A stretch of DNA of 64,000 nucleotides from Roseovarius lutimaris. Its GTDB lineage: Bacteria > Pseudomonadota > Alphaproteobacteria > Rhodobacterales > Rhodobacteraceae. The notes beneath the pieces were generated by a model. The model made no database searches and was not told where the DNA came from. It saw only the letters and a list, made by a program, of their open reading frames with translations. The DNA lies in the NCBI RefSeq assembly GCF_900115165.1, contig NZ_FOVP01000001.1:1-64000 (forward strand), in the 5' to 3' direction. The position numbers and the translations under genes are program-made. Shown piece after piece: positions 8,860 through 18,777 of the stretch. The first letter of the stretch is position 1, and each line of letters starts with the position of its first letter.

Positions 8860-8879
8860 GATTTTTCGGCGAAAAATCT
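8859..8879 (+). other. Hairpin after the VWA gene
   Basis: AGATTTTTC (8859-8867) and GAAAAATCT (8871-8879) form a 9-bp stem with a 3-base loop that begins on the stop codon. There is no T-run after the stem on the plus strand, so it is more likely an mRNA stability or processing structure than a terminator. Confidence 0.4.
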
Positions 8880-8929
8880 TGGGAGGGCGCCGCGATGTTT
8901 GTGCTAGATTTCGCCTTTCGAGGGAGAAG

Positions 8930-9898
8930 ATGATGACCCGATTTGACGATATTCCCGAAACCGCCCTCGCCTGGCATCGCGCAGGCAAGGGCGCGGCTCT
9001 GGCCACCGTGGTCGAAACATGGGGCAGCGCGCCGCGCCGGGTCGGCAGCCAGCTTGCGATTTCCGGCGCAGGCGAGATTGCCGGCTCGGTCTCGGGCGGC
9101 TGTGTCGAAGGTGCGGTGGTCGCCGAGGCATTGGATGCGATCGAGGACGGCAAGCCGGTGCTGCTTGAATATGGCGTCTCCGACGGCGATGCCTTTGCGG
9201 TTGGCCTTGCCTGTGGCGGCACCATCCGGGTATTGGTCGAACCGGTCGGCCCGGTCCTGCCCGAGCCGCTTCTGGCCGATCTCTGTCTGGCCCGCGAGGC
9301 GCGCGTGCCGGTGGCCTATGTCACCGGCATGGCGGTAGAGCGGCGACTTGAGCGCGAAGGCCATGGCGCGCGCTTTCGCATGGATCGTTCGGGCTTTGAG
9401 GAGGACGGCGAGACATTCGTCGCCATTCACAACCCGCCGCTGCGCCTGATCATCGTCGGCGCGGTGCATATCGCGCAAGCCCTTGTGCCGATGGCGCGGA
9501 TTGCCGGTTATGACCCGCTTTTGATCGACCCGCGCGAAAGCTTTGCCTCAGAGGCGCGCTTTCCGGGGGAAACCATCCTGTTTGATTGGCCCGATGAGGC
9601 GGTAAAGGCTTACGGCCTTGACAGCCGCACGGCGCTTGTCCTGTTGACCCATGACCCCAAGCTTGACGATCCGGCCCTCGCCGAGGCGTTGCGCTCGGAT
9701 GTGTTTTACATCGGCGCTCTGGGATCGACCCGGACCCATGCCAAGCGGGTTGAGCGGCTTGAGCAGGCCGGGTTTTCAGCGCATGAGATCGCGCGCATTC
9801 ATGGCCCCATCGGCCTAGATATCGGCGCGGCGGGCCCCTCCGAGATTGCCCTGGCGATCCTCGCGGAAATCACCCGGGTTCTAAGGCTTGGCGCATGA
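8930..9898 (+). CDS. XdhC/CoxI-family protein
   Basis: XdhC-type proteins bind molybdenum cofactor and help sulfurate it and insert it into xanthine-dehydrogenase-family enzymes. CoxI/CoxF relatives serve CO dehydrogenase. The N-terminal XdhC_CoxI domain is visible (ALATVVETWGSAPRRVGSQ, then GSVSGGCVEGAV, then LACGGTIRVLVEP). A C-terminal Rossmann domain (LIIVGAVHIAQAL, then FYIGALGSTRTHAKR) follows, for 322 residues. The start ATG at 8930 (or 8933) follows a GGGAGA site. The gene overlaps the next one by four bases (ATGA), which couples it to the molybdopterin-binding protein. Confidence 0.9.
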   Translation: MMTRFDDIPETALAWHRAGKGAALATVVETWGSAPRRVGSQLAISGAGEIAGSVSGGCVEGAVVAEALDAIEDGKPVLLEYGVSDGDAFAVGLACGGTIRVLVEPVGPVLPEPLLADLCLAREARVPVAYVTGMAVERRLEREGHGARFRMDRSGFEEDGETFVAIHNPPLRLIIVGAVHIAQALVPMARIAGYDPLLIDPRESFASEARFPGETILFDWPDEAVKAYGLDSRTALVLLTHDPKLDDPALAEALRSDVFYIGALGSTRTHAKRVERLEQAGFSAHEIARIHGPIGLDIGAAGPSEIALAILAEITRVLRLGA

Positions 9899-10887
9899 AA
9901 TTCGGGTCCGTTCCGATTGACAAGGCCATGGGCGCGATCCTCGCCCATTCCGAGCAATTGCCGGGGGGGCGGCTGCGCAAGGGGGTGGTGCTGGACGCCG
10001 ATCACGTCAAGGCCTTGCGCGCGGCGGGGTTCAGCGAGGTGACCGTGGCCCGTCTTGCGCCCGATGACCTGCACGAGGATGCCGCCGCCGCAGAGCTTGC
10101 CCGCGCGCTCATGGGCGAGGGCGCAGACATCCACCTGAGCGCGCCTTTTACCGGCCGCGTCAACCTGAGCGCCGAACGCCCCGGCGTGGTGCGTCTTGAT
10201 GCGGGTAAGATCAACGCCGCCAATGCGGTCGATCCGATGATTACCGTCGCCACCGTGCCCGATTTTCACCAAATCCACATCGGCGGCATGATCGCCACGG
10301 TCAAGATCATCGCTTACGGAGTGCCCGGCGCGGCGCTTGCGCAGGCGGCCACCCTTGCGCGCGGCGCGGTGCGGCTGGTGCAGGCAAAGCACAAAACCGC
10401 CAGCCTGATCATCACCGACACCCCCGGCGGCCCCGGCACCAAGGGCGCCGAGGCGATTGCCGCGCGGGTCACCGGCCTTGGGATGGAATTGATCGAGACC
10501 CGGATATGCGCCCATGATGCCACCGCCCTGGCGCAGGAGATCGGCGCTGCGACAGGCGAGATCGTGCTGATCCTCACCGCCTCGGCGACCTCTGATCCGT
10601 TTGACACCGCGCCGCAGGCGCTGCGGCGTGCGGGCGGCGAGGTGACGCGCTTTGGCATGCCGGTCGATCCCGGTAACCTGCTGTTTCTCGGGCATCTGCG
10701 CGGCACCCCGGTGATCGGCCTGCCCGGCAGCGCCCGCAGCCCGGTTTTGCACGGCGCCGACTGGGTGCTGTCGCGGGTGGCCTGTGGCCTGCCGACGGGA
10801 TCGGCGGAGATGGCGGCGATGGGGGTGGGCGGCCTGCTCAAGGAAATCCCGACCCGACCCCAGCCACGCCGCGCCGGGCGGGGCTGA
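9895..10887 (+). CDS. Molybdopterin-binding domain protein
   Basis: The C-terminal two-thirds has the MoeA/MogA-like molybdopterin-binding fold. It shows SLIITDTPGGPGTKGAEAIAAR, the conserved LTASATSDPFDTAPQAL segment, and FGMPVDPGNLLFLG followed by PVIGLPGSARSP. The N-terminal 150 residues resemble the beginning of MoeA-like proteins. Role is inferred: handling or selecting the pterin cofactor for the CO dehydrogenase-like enzyme. As I recall it, related alphaproteobacterial proteins often continue into a MobA-type nucleotidyltransferase domain. This one stops at 330 residues with a basic tail and has no such domain. Confidence 0.85.
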   Translation: MKFGSVPIDKAMGAILAHSEQLPGGRLRKGVVLDADHVKALRAAGFSEVTVARLAPDDLHEDAAAAELARALMGEGADIHLSAPFTGRVNLSAERPGVVRLDAGKINAANAVDPMITVATVPDFHQIHIGGMIATVKIIAYGVPGAALAQAATLARGAVRLVQAKHKTASLIITDTPGGPGTKGAEAIAARVTGLGMELIETRICAHDATALAQEIGAATGEIVLILTASATSDPFDTAPQALRRAGGEVTRFGMPVDPGNLLFLGHLRGTPVIGLPGSARSPVLHGADWVLSRVACGLPTGSAEMAAMGVGGLLKEIPTRPQPRRAGRG

Positions 10888-11004
10888 ATTTCAACAAACC
10901 GGGTTCTCAAGGGGTCGGGGGCATGCTTTAGTCTTACTGGACAGTCAGGCCGATCCGATTAAGGTCTGATCTGAAGCGACATAAAAAACCAACGGGAGGT
11001 GCTA

Positions 11005-11490
<486 letters not shown>

Positions 11491-11493
11491 TGC

Positions 11494-11515
11494 GTAGGGT
11501 GGGTGAAACCCACGC
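11494..11515. repeat. 22-bp hairpin repeat, copy 1
   Basis: An identical 22-base sequence occurs at 38438-38459. Its core GTGGGTGAAACCCAC forms a 6-bp stem with a GAA loop. This copy lies between coxS and coxL. It belongs to the GTAGGGTGGGT-type dispersed repeats seen in many bacterial genomes. Confidence 0.8.
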
Positions 11516-11552
11516 CACCTTCATGACACGGACCCCAAGGGAGGATTAAGAC

Positions 11553-13916
11553 ATGCCCAAAGACGGAGGCATCGGCGCCAGCACCAAGCGGCGCGAAGAC
11601 GTCCGGTTTCTGACCGGAACCGGCAATTACACCGATGACATCAACCTGCGCGGTCAAGCCTATGTGCATTTCCTGCGCTCGGACGTCGCGCACGGGAAGA
11701 TCAACAAGGTGGATACCGAGGCGGCCTCGGGCATGCCCGGCGTGTTGCGCATCTTTACCGGCGCGGATTTCGAGGGCGTTGGCAGCATCCCCTGCGGCTG
11801 GCAGGTCACCGACCGCTTTGGCGAGGTGATGCAGGAGCCGGCCCATCCGGTTCTGGCCCAGGGCAAGGTGCGCCATGTCGGCGATCCGATTGCCGCCATT
11901 GTCGCCGAGACCTACATGCAGGCCCGCGACGCGGCCGAGGCGATTGAATACGACATCGACGAACTGCCCGCCGTCGTCAACATGAAGGACGCGCTCAAGG
12001 AGGGCGCGCCGAAGGTGCATGACGATCTCAAGAACAACCTTTGCTATGACTGGGGCTTTGTCGAAGAAAACAAGGCCGCTGTGAACGAGGCCTTTGAAAA
12101 AGCGGCGCATGTCACCACGCTGGAGCTGGTCAACAACCGGCTGATCGCCAACCCGATGGAGCCGCGCGTGGCGGTGGGGGATTTCAACCGCTCGACCGGC
12201 GATTCGACGCTCTACACCACAAGCCAGAACCCGCATGTGATCCGGCTGCTGATGGGCGCCTTTGTGCTTGGCATTCCCGAACACAAGCTGCGCGTGGTCT
12301 CACCCGATGTGGGCGGCGGCTTTGGCACCAAGATCTTTCACTATGCCGAAGAGGCGTTCTGTACCTTCGCCGCCAAGGCGCTCAACCGTCCGGTGAAGTG
12401 GACAAGCACGCGCTCTGAGGCGTTCATGTCCGATGCCCATGGCCGCGATCACGTCACCAAGATCGAGCTGGCGCTGGACAAGGACAACAACTTTACCGCG
12501 CTGCGCACCGACACCCATGCCAATATGGGGGCGTATCTGTCGACCTTTGCACCCTCGGTGCCGACATGGCTGCATGGCACTCTGATGGCGGGCAATTACA
12601 AGACGCCGCTGATCTATGTGAACGTCAAGGCGGTGTTTACCAACACCGTGCCGGTCGATGCCTATCGTGGCGCCGGGCGCCCCGAGGCGACCTATCAACT
12701 TGAGCGCGTGATCGACAAGGCCGCGCGCGAGTTGGGCGTTGACCCGATTGCCCTGCGACGGCAGAACTTTATCACCGAATTCCCTTATGCTACGCCGGTG
12801 GCGGTGGAATATGACACTGGCGATTACAATGCCACCATGGACAAGCTGGAAGAGATCGCGGATTTCAAGGGCTTTGCGGCGCGCCGCAAAGCGAGCGAGG
12901 CCAAAGGCATGCTGCGCGGTCTTGGCATCAACTGTTACATCGAGGCCTGCGGCATCGCGCCGAGCAACCTTGTCGGTCAGTTGGGCGCGCGCGCGGGTCT
13001 TTACGAGAGCGCCACAGTGCGCGTGAACGCCACCGGCGGTCTTGTGGTCATGACCGGAAGCCATAGCCACGGACAGGGCCATGAAACCGCCTTTCCGCAG
13101 GTGATTGCCGAGATGATCGGCATAGATGCAGACATGGTCGAGATCGTGCATGGCGACACCGGCAATGCGCCGATGGGCATGGGCACCTATGGGTCTCGTT
13201 CGCTCGCTGTCGGCGGAAGCGCGATGGTGCGCGCTACTGAGAAGATCATCAACAAGGCCAAGAAGATCGCGGCCCATCTGATGGAGGCCTCGGAGGCCGA
13301 TATCGAGCTCAAGGATGGCGCCTTCAGTGTTGCGGGCACGGATAAATCCGTGGCCTGGGGCGATGTCACGCTGGCGGCCTATGTGCCGCATAACTATCCG
13401 CTTGAGGATATCGAGCCGGGCCTTGAGGAAACCGCGTTTTATGATCCGTCGAACTTTACCTACCCCTCGGGCGCCTATGCCTGCGAGGTTGAGGTCGATC
13501 CCGACACCGGGCGCGTCACCATCGAGCGGTTCTCGGCCGCCGATGACTTTGGCAATATCGTCAACCCGATGATTGTCTCGGGTCAGGTGCATGGCGGCAT
13601 CGGGCAGGGCATCGGTCAGGCCCTGCTTGAGGCCTGTGCTTACGATGAAAACGGTCAGCTGCAAACCGGATCCTACATGGATTACGCGATGCCGCGCGCC
13701 GATGATGTGCCGTTCTATACGGTTGATCATTCCTGTCAGACGCCCTGTACGCACAATCCGCTTGGCGTCAAAGGCTGTGGCGAGGCGGGGGCCATCGGCA
13801 GCCCGCCTGCGGTGGTCAATGCGGTGATCGACGCGCTGCAATCCGGTGGTAAAAACGTAACCCATATCGACATGCCTCTCAGCCCCTCGCGGGTCTGGGA
13901 CGCGATGCAAGGGTAA
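11553..13916 (+). CDS. coxL: CO dehydrogenase-like large subunit, form II (molybdopterin)
   Basis: The large subunit of a xanthine-oxidase-family molybdenum hydroxylase, 787 residues. The active-site loop reads AYRGAGR (residues 370-376). That is the signature of form II enzymes; form I, proven for CO oxidation, has AYxCSFR with the copper-binding cysteine. The base-catalyst glutamate is in GCGEAGAIG (Glu744). Cofactor-binding segments such as [12 protein letters not shown] and [11 protein letters not shown] are present. The true substrate is therefore uncertain: CO oxidation by form II enzymes is debated, and another small carbonyl or N-heterocyclic substrate is possible. The start follows a GGGAGGA site. 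Confidence 0.93.
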   Translation: MPKDGGIGASTKRREDVRFLTGTGNYTDDINLRGQAYVHFLRSDVAHGKINKVDTEAASGMPGVLRIFTGADFEGVGSIPCGWQVTDRFGEVMQEPAHPVLAQGKVRHVGDPIAAIVAETYMQARDAAEAIEYDIDELPAVVNMKDALKEGAPKVHDDLKNNLCYDWGFVEENKAAVNEAFEKAAHVTTLELVNNRLIANPMEPRVAVGDFNRSTGDSTLYTTSQNPHVIRLLMGAFVLGIPEHKLRVVSPDVGGGFGTKIFHYAEEAFCTFAAKALNRPVKWTSTRSEAFMSDAHGRDHVTKIELALDKDNNFTALRTDTHANMGAYLSTFAPSVPTWLHGTLMAGNYKTPLIYVNVKAVFTNTVPVDAYRGAGRPEATYQLERVIDKAARELGVDPIALRRQNFITEFPYATPVAVEYDTGDYNATMDKLEEIADFKGFAARRKASEAKGMLRGLGINCYIEACGIAPSNLVGQLGARAGLYESATVRVNATGGLVVMTGSHSHGQGHETAFPQVIAEMIGIDADMVEIVHGDTGNAPMGMGTYGSRSLAVGGSAMVRATEKIINKAKKIAAHLMEASEADIELKDGAFSVAGTDKSVAWGDVTLAAYVPHNYPLEDIEPGLEETAFYDPSNFTYPSGAYACEVEVDPDTGRVTIERFSAADDFGNIVNPMIVSGQVHGGIGQGIGQALLEACAYDENGQLQTGSYMDYAMPRADDVPFYTVDHSCQTPCTHNPLGVKGCGEAGAIGSPPAVVNAVIDALQSGGKNVTHIDMPLSPSRVWDAMQG

Positions 13917-13928
13917 GGAGAGACAGCA

Positions 13929-14717
13929 ATGTATGCATTTGATATCGAACGCCCGACCACCATCGGGGATGCGTTGAGCGCGCTTGGTCACGAAGAGGCA
14001 CAAGCGCTTGGCGGTGGGCAGACCCTGATCCCGACGCTGAAACAGCGCCTTGCGGCGCCTGCAAAACTTGTCAGCCTGACCGGGATTTCCGAGATGAAGG
14101 GGGTTTGTACCGCCGATGATGGCAGCCTGTGCATTGGTGGCGGCACATGTCACGCCGATGTCGCCGCCGAGGCCGGCGCCTATCCGGCGCTCGCCAGTCT
14201 TGCCGGGCATATCGGCGATCCGGCGGTGCGAAATCGCGGCACCATCGGCGGGAGCCTCGCCAATAACGACCCCTCGGCCTGTTATCCGTCGGCGGTGCTT
14301 GGCTCTGGCGCGACGGTGATCACCAGCAATCGCGAGATCGCGGCGGATGATTTCTTTGACGGGTTGTTCACCACCGCACTTGAGGAGGGCGAGATCATCA
14401 CCGAGGTCCGCTTTCCGGTGCCCGAAAAGGCCAGCTATCAGAAGTTCGAGCAACCCGCCTCGCGCTTTGCGCTTGTCGGGGTGTTTGTCGCCAAATACGC
14501 GGACGGCGTGCGTGTGGCGGTGACCGGTGCTTCTGAGGGCGGCGTATTTCGCTGGGCCGAGGCCGAGGCCGCGCTGAGCGCCAATTTCGCCCCCGAGGCG
14601 ATCGAGGGGTTAAGCGTTGACGGGTCGGACATGATCAGTGACCTGCACGGATCGGGCGCGTATCGCGCGCATCTGGTGGCGGTGATGACGCGGCGCGCGG
14701 TGGCGGCTGCGGGCTGA
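13929..14717 (+). CDS. coxM: CO dehydrogenase-like medium subunit (FAD)
   Basis: The FAD-binding subunit that takes electrons from CoxS and passes them on to quinone. FAD motifs GGGQTLIP (near residues 33-40) and [12 protein letters not shown] (near 115-126) are clear, and [12 protein letters not shown] precedes the second. The 262 residues are slightly shorter than the typical 280-290 but cover the FAD domain and most of the CO-dehydrogenase flavoprotein C-terminal domain. AAGGAG lies 10 bases before the start and only 12 bases separate it from coxL, so the two are co-transcribed. A strong hairpin pair follows the stop. Confidence 0.94.
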   Translation: MYAFDIERPTTIGDALSALGHEEAQALGGGQTLIPTLKQRLAAPAKLVSLTGISEMKGVCTADDGSLCIGGGTCHADVAAEAGAYPALASLAGHIGDPAVRNRGTIGGSLANNDPSACYPSAVLGSGATVITSNREIAADDFFDGLFTTALEEGEIITEVRFPVPEKASYQKFEQPASRFALVGVFVAKYADGVRVAVTGASEGGVFRWAEAEAALSANFAPEAIEGLSVDGSDMISDLHGSGAYRAHLVAVMTRRAVAAAG

Positions 14718-14720
14718 GCA

Positions 14721-14768
14721 CCGCTTTCTTGAAAAGAAAGCGGCCCGAAATCTTTTGAAGATTTCGGG
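14721..14768. terminator. Tandem hairpins between convergent genes
   Basis: Hairpin 1 has arms 14721-14729 and 14735-14743 (CCGCTTTCT/AGAAAGCGG, 9 bp). Hairpin 2 has arms 14744-14754 and 14758-14768 (CCCGAAATCTT/AAGATTTCGGG, 11 bp, perfect). They are contiguous and sit exactly between the stop of coxM and the stop of the convergent acylase gene. Neither has a long T-tract, but the position argues for bidirectional termination. Confidence 0.75.
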
Positions 14769-17246
14769 TCACGGGGTGGCAGGCGTGAGCACTGTCACCC
14801 CCACAGCTGCGGCGCGGGCCAAGGCCGGATCAAGCGACATCGGGATATATTCGCCGCGCCGCCAGAGTTGCGCGAGGTCATCGTAATGGCGGCTCAGGAA
14901 ATGCCCCGATTGGCCGGTTGAGGCGATGAATACGCTGCTGTCGGGATCGGCGAAATCATAGACCCCGCGGTAACCGGCCCCGTGCACGTTCTGGAATGGA
15001 TCAGGCCCGTCGCCACCACGCGTGCGCCCGCGCAACAGCGTGTTATCCCCGCCCGAGGTGGATTGGCGGATGTTCACGAAATAGCGCAGCAGCGGCACCT
15101 CGCCCAGAACCTGATGGTCGTGGGTGGCCTGATGCGCATCGCCCCACCGCAGGCTTTCAATCGACGTGCCGTAACGCTCTGAAATCCAGATCAGCGCATC
15201 GTCAAGCGCCATGCGCGCGATATCGGTGCAGGTTTCAACCGGCGAGGATTGCTTGACATCACACCAGGCCGCCGCCCCATCGATGTCGCGAAACACCCGC
15301 TCGATGAAGACCGGATCGGGGTGATCGAATTCATGCGCCAGCGGGCCAAGGTCATCGCGAATCAACCGATCCTGAAGGGCGCGCATCCAGGCGGCGTAGA
15401 TCAGCGGCTCTGGAAGGTGTTCGTTCATTTCACCATTCCACTCGGCCAGAAGCGTCAGCGCGCGTTGGCGCAGGCGCTCGGGTGTGCCCTCGGTGGCGGC
15501 TTCGCCGGTGAACCACAGATCGGCACCGATCAGCGGCAAAAGCGAGCGGGCGGTAAAGCTCACGGTGTCAAGCTGGGCCTCGATAAAGCTGTCGCGGGTG
15601 TGGACCTCGCGGTTCTGCATCAGGCGGCGCCAGCGTTGCACGCGCTGTGTATCGCCCCAAAGAAAGCTCATGTGAAGCGGGAAGGGCCGATCGACCACCT
15701 TGTTATTGGTGTTGCCAAGAATGCCGCCCTGGGGCGCGATGAATTCGGGGTTGGCGGCATAGGCCAGAACTCCCTGCCAGCGGTTTTCCGGCAACCAGCC
15801 CCGGCTTGGCATGCGGCCCTGGCTTTCATGGCGGGCATCGCGGCGCGGCATGGCGCCCACGGTCTTGAGCGCGATCACCTCCTGATCGACCAGCGTCAGG
15901 TTCTGCGAGGGCGCCACATAGAGCCGCCCGGCCTCGATCGCCTGATCGACCGATTGGGCCCGCATCAGCGCCATGGCGGATGTCATGGTCGTGTCCTGCG
16001 GGCTAAGCGCGGTCCAGCTCAGGGCGGCGACATGGCCTGCGGGGGTGACCTCGGCCAGGTTATAATGGCTGCCGGGCAGGATCGGGCCATTGTCGGACCA
16101 GCGCAGGGTCAGGGTGACCGGGGCCTCGTCCTTGATCTGGATGATCGAGCGGCTGGTGCGGAACGGCTTGAACCCATCGGGGGTGCGATATTCCGACGGG
16201 TTGTCGGGGTTCAGCTCTTCGATGAACAGATCCTGATCGTCCATGTAGGAGGAGGTCACCCCCCAGCCCAAACGCGCGCTGCGTCCGGTCAGAACCACCG
16301 GAATGCCCGGAATGGTGCCACCGATCACGCCGCCGGATCGCAATTCAAGCCGGGCCAGATACCAGATGCCCGGGGCCGAAAAGCCAAGATGCGGATCATT
16401 GGCCATCAAGGTGCCGCCCGCGGCCGAGCGCGCAGGCGCGGCGGCAAAGGCGTTCGAGGCCCCGGCAAAGGCGCGCGTGTTGAAGGGCGAGAGCGGGTCT
16501 TTCGGCGCCTTGTCCGCCTGCGCCACGCGCCGCCAATTCGCCGTCGGGAAGAGGCTGGCATATCCGGGCAGCGCGGCGATCCCGCCGCCGGGGGCGAGGG
16601 GCATGATATCGTCAAGCCGCGTCGCGTCTTCCAACGCCAGAGAGGAGCGTGCAAACAGCACCTCATTCTCAAGATGCGACGAGAGCTGGACCGCCATCAA
16701 TTTGACCAGGGCAATGGAATCGGCCGGCTGCCAGGGGGCGATCGGCGCGTTGAACAGAAACTGTTCCGGTGCGCCACGGCCAAGCGCCGAGGCGTTGATC
16801 TCGGCGAGGCGCGCATTGACGCCGGCGGCATAGGCCGTGAGCGCGGCGAGGGTTTGCGCATCCTGCACCTCGACCGACTGGCGCGCCAGTGTATAAAGAT
16901 CGAACCGGCGCAGCACCTTGTCGATATTGAGGGTGCGCGGGCCGAAGACTTCTGACAGGCGGCCCTGAACCGTGCGCCGCATCATCATCATCTGCCAGAG
17001 GCGATCCTGGGCATGGGCATAGCCGAGGCCGAAAAACGTATCCGGGTCGGTGGTGCCGAAGATATGCGGCACATTGGCATTGTTGCGCACGATCTCGACC
17101 GGGGCGCTTAACCCGCTGACGCTCAGGCGCGCGTCATAGTCGGGCAGCGAGCGCGACAACAGGAAATAGACCCCGCTCAAAACCAGCACTGCCAGAAGAA
17201 CGGCCCCGCCTGCGAGGCGCAATAACCACTTCATAACCTGCGACAT
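14769..17246 (-). CDS. Penicillin acylase family (Ntn) amidohydrolase
   Basis: Ntn hydrolases of this family are autocatalytically cleaved to expose an N-terminal serine and hydrolyse amide bonds, including acyl-homoserine lactones and beta-lactam side chains. The nucleophile is in the segment FAGASNAFA (about residue 263), preceded by the alpha-chain motif VPHIFGTTDPDTFFGLGYAHAQDRLWQM. The beta-chain motif TLMANDPHLGF and the later GNTNNKVVD region are also present. A single N-terminal membrane helix or signal anchor (LLRLAGGAVLLAVLVLSGVYFL) places it in the periplasm. I use the ATG at 17246; an ATG at 17234 or a GTG at 17264 is possible. Length is 825 residues. The substrate is unknown. Confidence 0.88.
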   Translation of the reverse strand: MSQVMKWLLRLAGGAVLLAVLVLSGVYFLLSRSLPDYDARLSVSGLSAPVEIVRNNANVPHIFGTTDPDTFFGLGYAHAQDRLWQMMMMRRTVQGRLSEVFGPRTLNIDKVLRRFDLYTLARQSVEVQDAQTLAALTAYAAGVNARLAEINASALGRGAPEQFLFNAPIAPWQPADSIALVKLMAVQLSSHLENEVLFARSSLALEDATRLDDIMPLAPGGGIAALPGYASLFPTANWRRVAQADKAPKDPLSPFNTRAFAGASNAFAAAPARSAAGGTLMANDPHLGFSAPGIWYLARLELRSGGVIGGTIPGIPVVLTGRSARLGWGVTSSYMDDQDLFIEELNPDNPSEYRTPDGFKPFRTSRSIIQIKDEAPVTLTLRWSDNGPILPGSHYNLAEVTPAGHVAALSWTALSPQDTTMTSAMALMRAQSVDQAIEAGRLYVAPSQNLTLVDQEVIALKTVGAMPRRDARHESQGRMPSRGWLPENRWQGVLAYAANPEFIAPQGGILGNTNNKVVDRPFPLHMSFLWGDTQRVQRWRRLMQNREVHTRDSFIEAQLDTVSFTARSLLPLIGADLWFTGEAATEGTPERLRQRALTLLAEWNGEMNEHLPEPLIYAAWMRALQDRLIRDDLGPLAHEFDHPDPVFIERVFRDIDGAAAWCDVKQSSPVETCTDIARMALDDALIWISERYGTSIESLRWGDAHQATHDHQVLGEVPLLRYFVNIRQSTSGGDNTLLRGRTRGGDGPDPFQNVHGAGYRGVYDFADPDSSVFIASTGQSGHFLSRHYDDLAQLWRRGEYIPMSLDPALARAAAVGVTVLTPATP

Positions 17247-17331
17247 GCCTGCCGTTCGCCCCACTTTTCACTTGCATCAGGCCTTGGGGATAGTCAGAAA
17301 ACCCGGGCGAGACAATGGGAGAGGAAAGACA

Positions 17332-18204
17332 ATGGCGAAACTTGCGTTTCTTGGGCTTGGCGTGATGGGCTATCCGATGGCGGGGCATTTGCAGGCGGCG
17401 GGGCATGATGTCCGTGTCTACAACCGCACGGCGGCCAAGGCCGAAAAATGGGCGGCTGAGCATGGCGGATCTCATGCGCCAACCCCGCGCGAGGCGGCCG
17501 AAGGGGCGGATTTCGTGATGGCTTGCGTTGGCAATGACGATGACCTGCGCGGTGTTTGCCTTGGTCCGGACGGGGCCTTTGCGGGCATGAAGGACGGGGC
17601 CACCTTCGTTGATCATACCACGGTGTCTGCCAAGGTCACGAGCGAGCTTTATAGCGCCGCCAAGGCGGCGGGGCTGAACTTTGTCGACGCGCCGATCTCG
17701 GGCGGTCAGGCAGGGGCCGAAAACGCCCAGCTGTCGATCATGTGTGGCGGCGATCAGGCGTCCTATGATGCGGCCGAGCCGGTGATGAACACCTATGCCA
17801 AGCTGTGCCGTCGGATCGGCGAGAGTGGCGCCGGCCAGATGACAAAAATGTGCAACCAGATTGCAATCGCCGGTCTGGTTCAGGGCCTGAGCGAGGCGCT
17901 GCATTTCGCCGAGAAAGCCGGTCTTGACGGGCGCGCCGTGGTCGAGGTGATCAGCCAGGGCGCCGCCGGAAGCTGGCAGATGGCGAATCGCTATGAGACA
18001 ATGATCGACGACAAGTTCGAGCACGGCTTTGCCGTCGACTGGATGCGCAAGGATCTCGGTATCTGCCTGAGCACGGCGGATGAAACCGGCGCGAGCCTGC
18101 CGGTGACGGCGCTGGTCGATCAATTCTACAAGGATGTCCAGAACATGGGCGGCGGGCGTTGGGACACCTCAAGCCTGTTCAAACGCCTGCGCGCGTTGGG
18201 CTAA
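17332..18204 (+). CDS. NAD(P)-dependent beta-hydroxyacid dehydrogenase (3-hydroxyisobutyrate dehydrogenase-like)
   Basis: The N-terminal Rossmann motif FLGLGVMGYPMAGHL, the substrate-binding signature VDAPISGGQAGAENAQLS and the catalytic lysine in QMTKMCNQ (Lys172, with Asn176 after it) define this family. Members reduce or oxidise short beta-hydroxyacids such as 3-hydroxyisobutyrate, tartronate semialdehyde or succinic semialdehyde, and sequence alone does not settle which. The length of 290 residues is normal. The start ATG has a GAGAGGA site. An upstream extension overlapping the divergent acylase gene is not used. Confidence 0.9.
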   Translation: MAKLAFLGLGVMGYPMAGHLQAAGHDVRVYNRTAAKAEKWAAEHGGSHAPTPREAAEGADFVMACVGNDDDLRGVCLGPDGAFAGMKDGATFVDHTTVSAKVTSELYSAAKAAGLNFVDAPISGGQAGAENAQLSIMCGGDQASYDAAEPVMNTYAKLCRRIGESGAGQMTKMCNQIAIAGLVQGLSEALHFAEKAGLDGRAVVEVISQGAAGSWQMANRYETMIDDKFEHGFAVDWMRKDLGICLSTADETGASLPVTALVDQFYKDVQNMGGGRWDTSSLFKRLRALG

Positions 18205-18259
18205 TACAAACATCGGGGCCGCTCTTCCGCCCGGTTGGGCGGCCTCGCTTTGCACGGCG

Positions 18260-18649
18260 TCACGCGATATGGCGCTCGCCCCGCAGCCATTTCACCGTGT
18301 CGGCATAATCCAGCGCCAGTGAAATCAGATCGACCACGAGCAGGATCACAAGATAACGCGCATATCCCTGCGTCAGATCGCCCCATGACAATAGCCACAG
18401 AATCAGCACGACAAGTGGTGTCCAGATCATCACATGTGGCAGCGCCATCATCTTTGAAAACCCACGCTCAACCAGCATGATTACCCCATTCAAAAGCATC
18501 GCCCCAACCGCCAGAATCGCCACCCAGGCGCCCATCGGCGCACCCCAAAAAAGCAGTGAGGCGGCATTCACCGGCACAAGGATCAGAGCGACCCAAAGCT
18601 GCACCCAGAGCGGCATGCGCCGATAGCTTTGCCAGATATCCAAAATCAT
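18260..18649 (-). CDS. Small integral membrane protein, unknown function
   Basis: A 129-residue protein with about four hydrophobic segments (roughly residues 15-35, 40-60, 75-92 and 98-115). It begins MILDIWQSYRRMPLWVQLWV and ends in a basic tail. I do not recognise a functional family beyond conserved alphaproteobacterial membrane proteins. It is transcribed leftward from a region containing an inverted repeat that separates it from the MFS gene upstream. Confidence 0.75.
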   Translation of the reverse strand: MILDIWQSYRRMPLWVQLWVALILVPVNAASLLFWGAPMGAWVAILAVGAMLLNGVIMLVERGFSKMMALPHVMIWTPLVVLILWLLSWGDLTQGYARYLVILLVVDLISLALDYADTVKWLRGERHIA

Positions 18650-18688
18650 GTGATCTCCACTTCGGTTGGCGTTTGCGGCACGCCCTTC

Positions 18689-18758
18689 GAATTGAGTATT
18701 TCAGGGAAAGATGAAAGAGTGCAACTTGTCTTTCATCTTTCTGAAAATACTCAAATTC
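18689..18758. terminator. Inverted-repeat hairpin (dispersed repeat copy C)
   Basis: Two near-complementary arms of about 28 bases (18689-18716 and 18730-18758) contain the block GAGTATTTxxxGAAAGATGAAAG in opposite orientations around a 13-base loop. It lies just after the stop of the leftward MFS gene, so it probably acts as its terminator. A single arm of the same block occurs at 51935-51961. Confidence 0.65.
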
Positions 18759-18777
18759 GACATCTGCCTTGAAGCGA

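Noticed and set aside
8859-8879. Rho-independent terminator splitting the CO-dehydrogenase operon
   Set aside because: The stem has no following T-run on the plus strand, and the XdhC-like gene with its own ribosome site follows closely, so I list it only as a hairpin.
12300-14453. Long open frame (717 codons) antisense to coxL and coxM
   Set aside because: It runs opposite to two clearly conserved genes and has no recognisable domain. High-GC third positions commonly create such frames.
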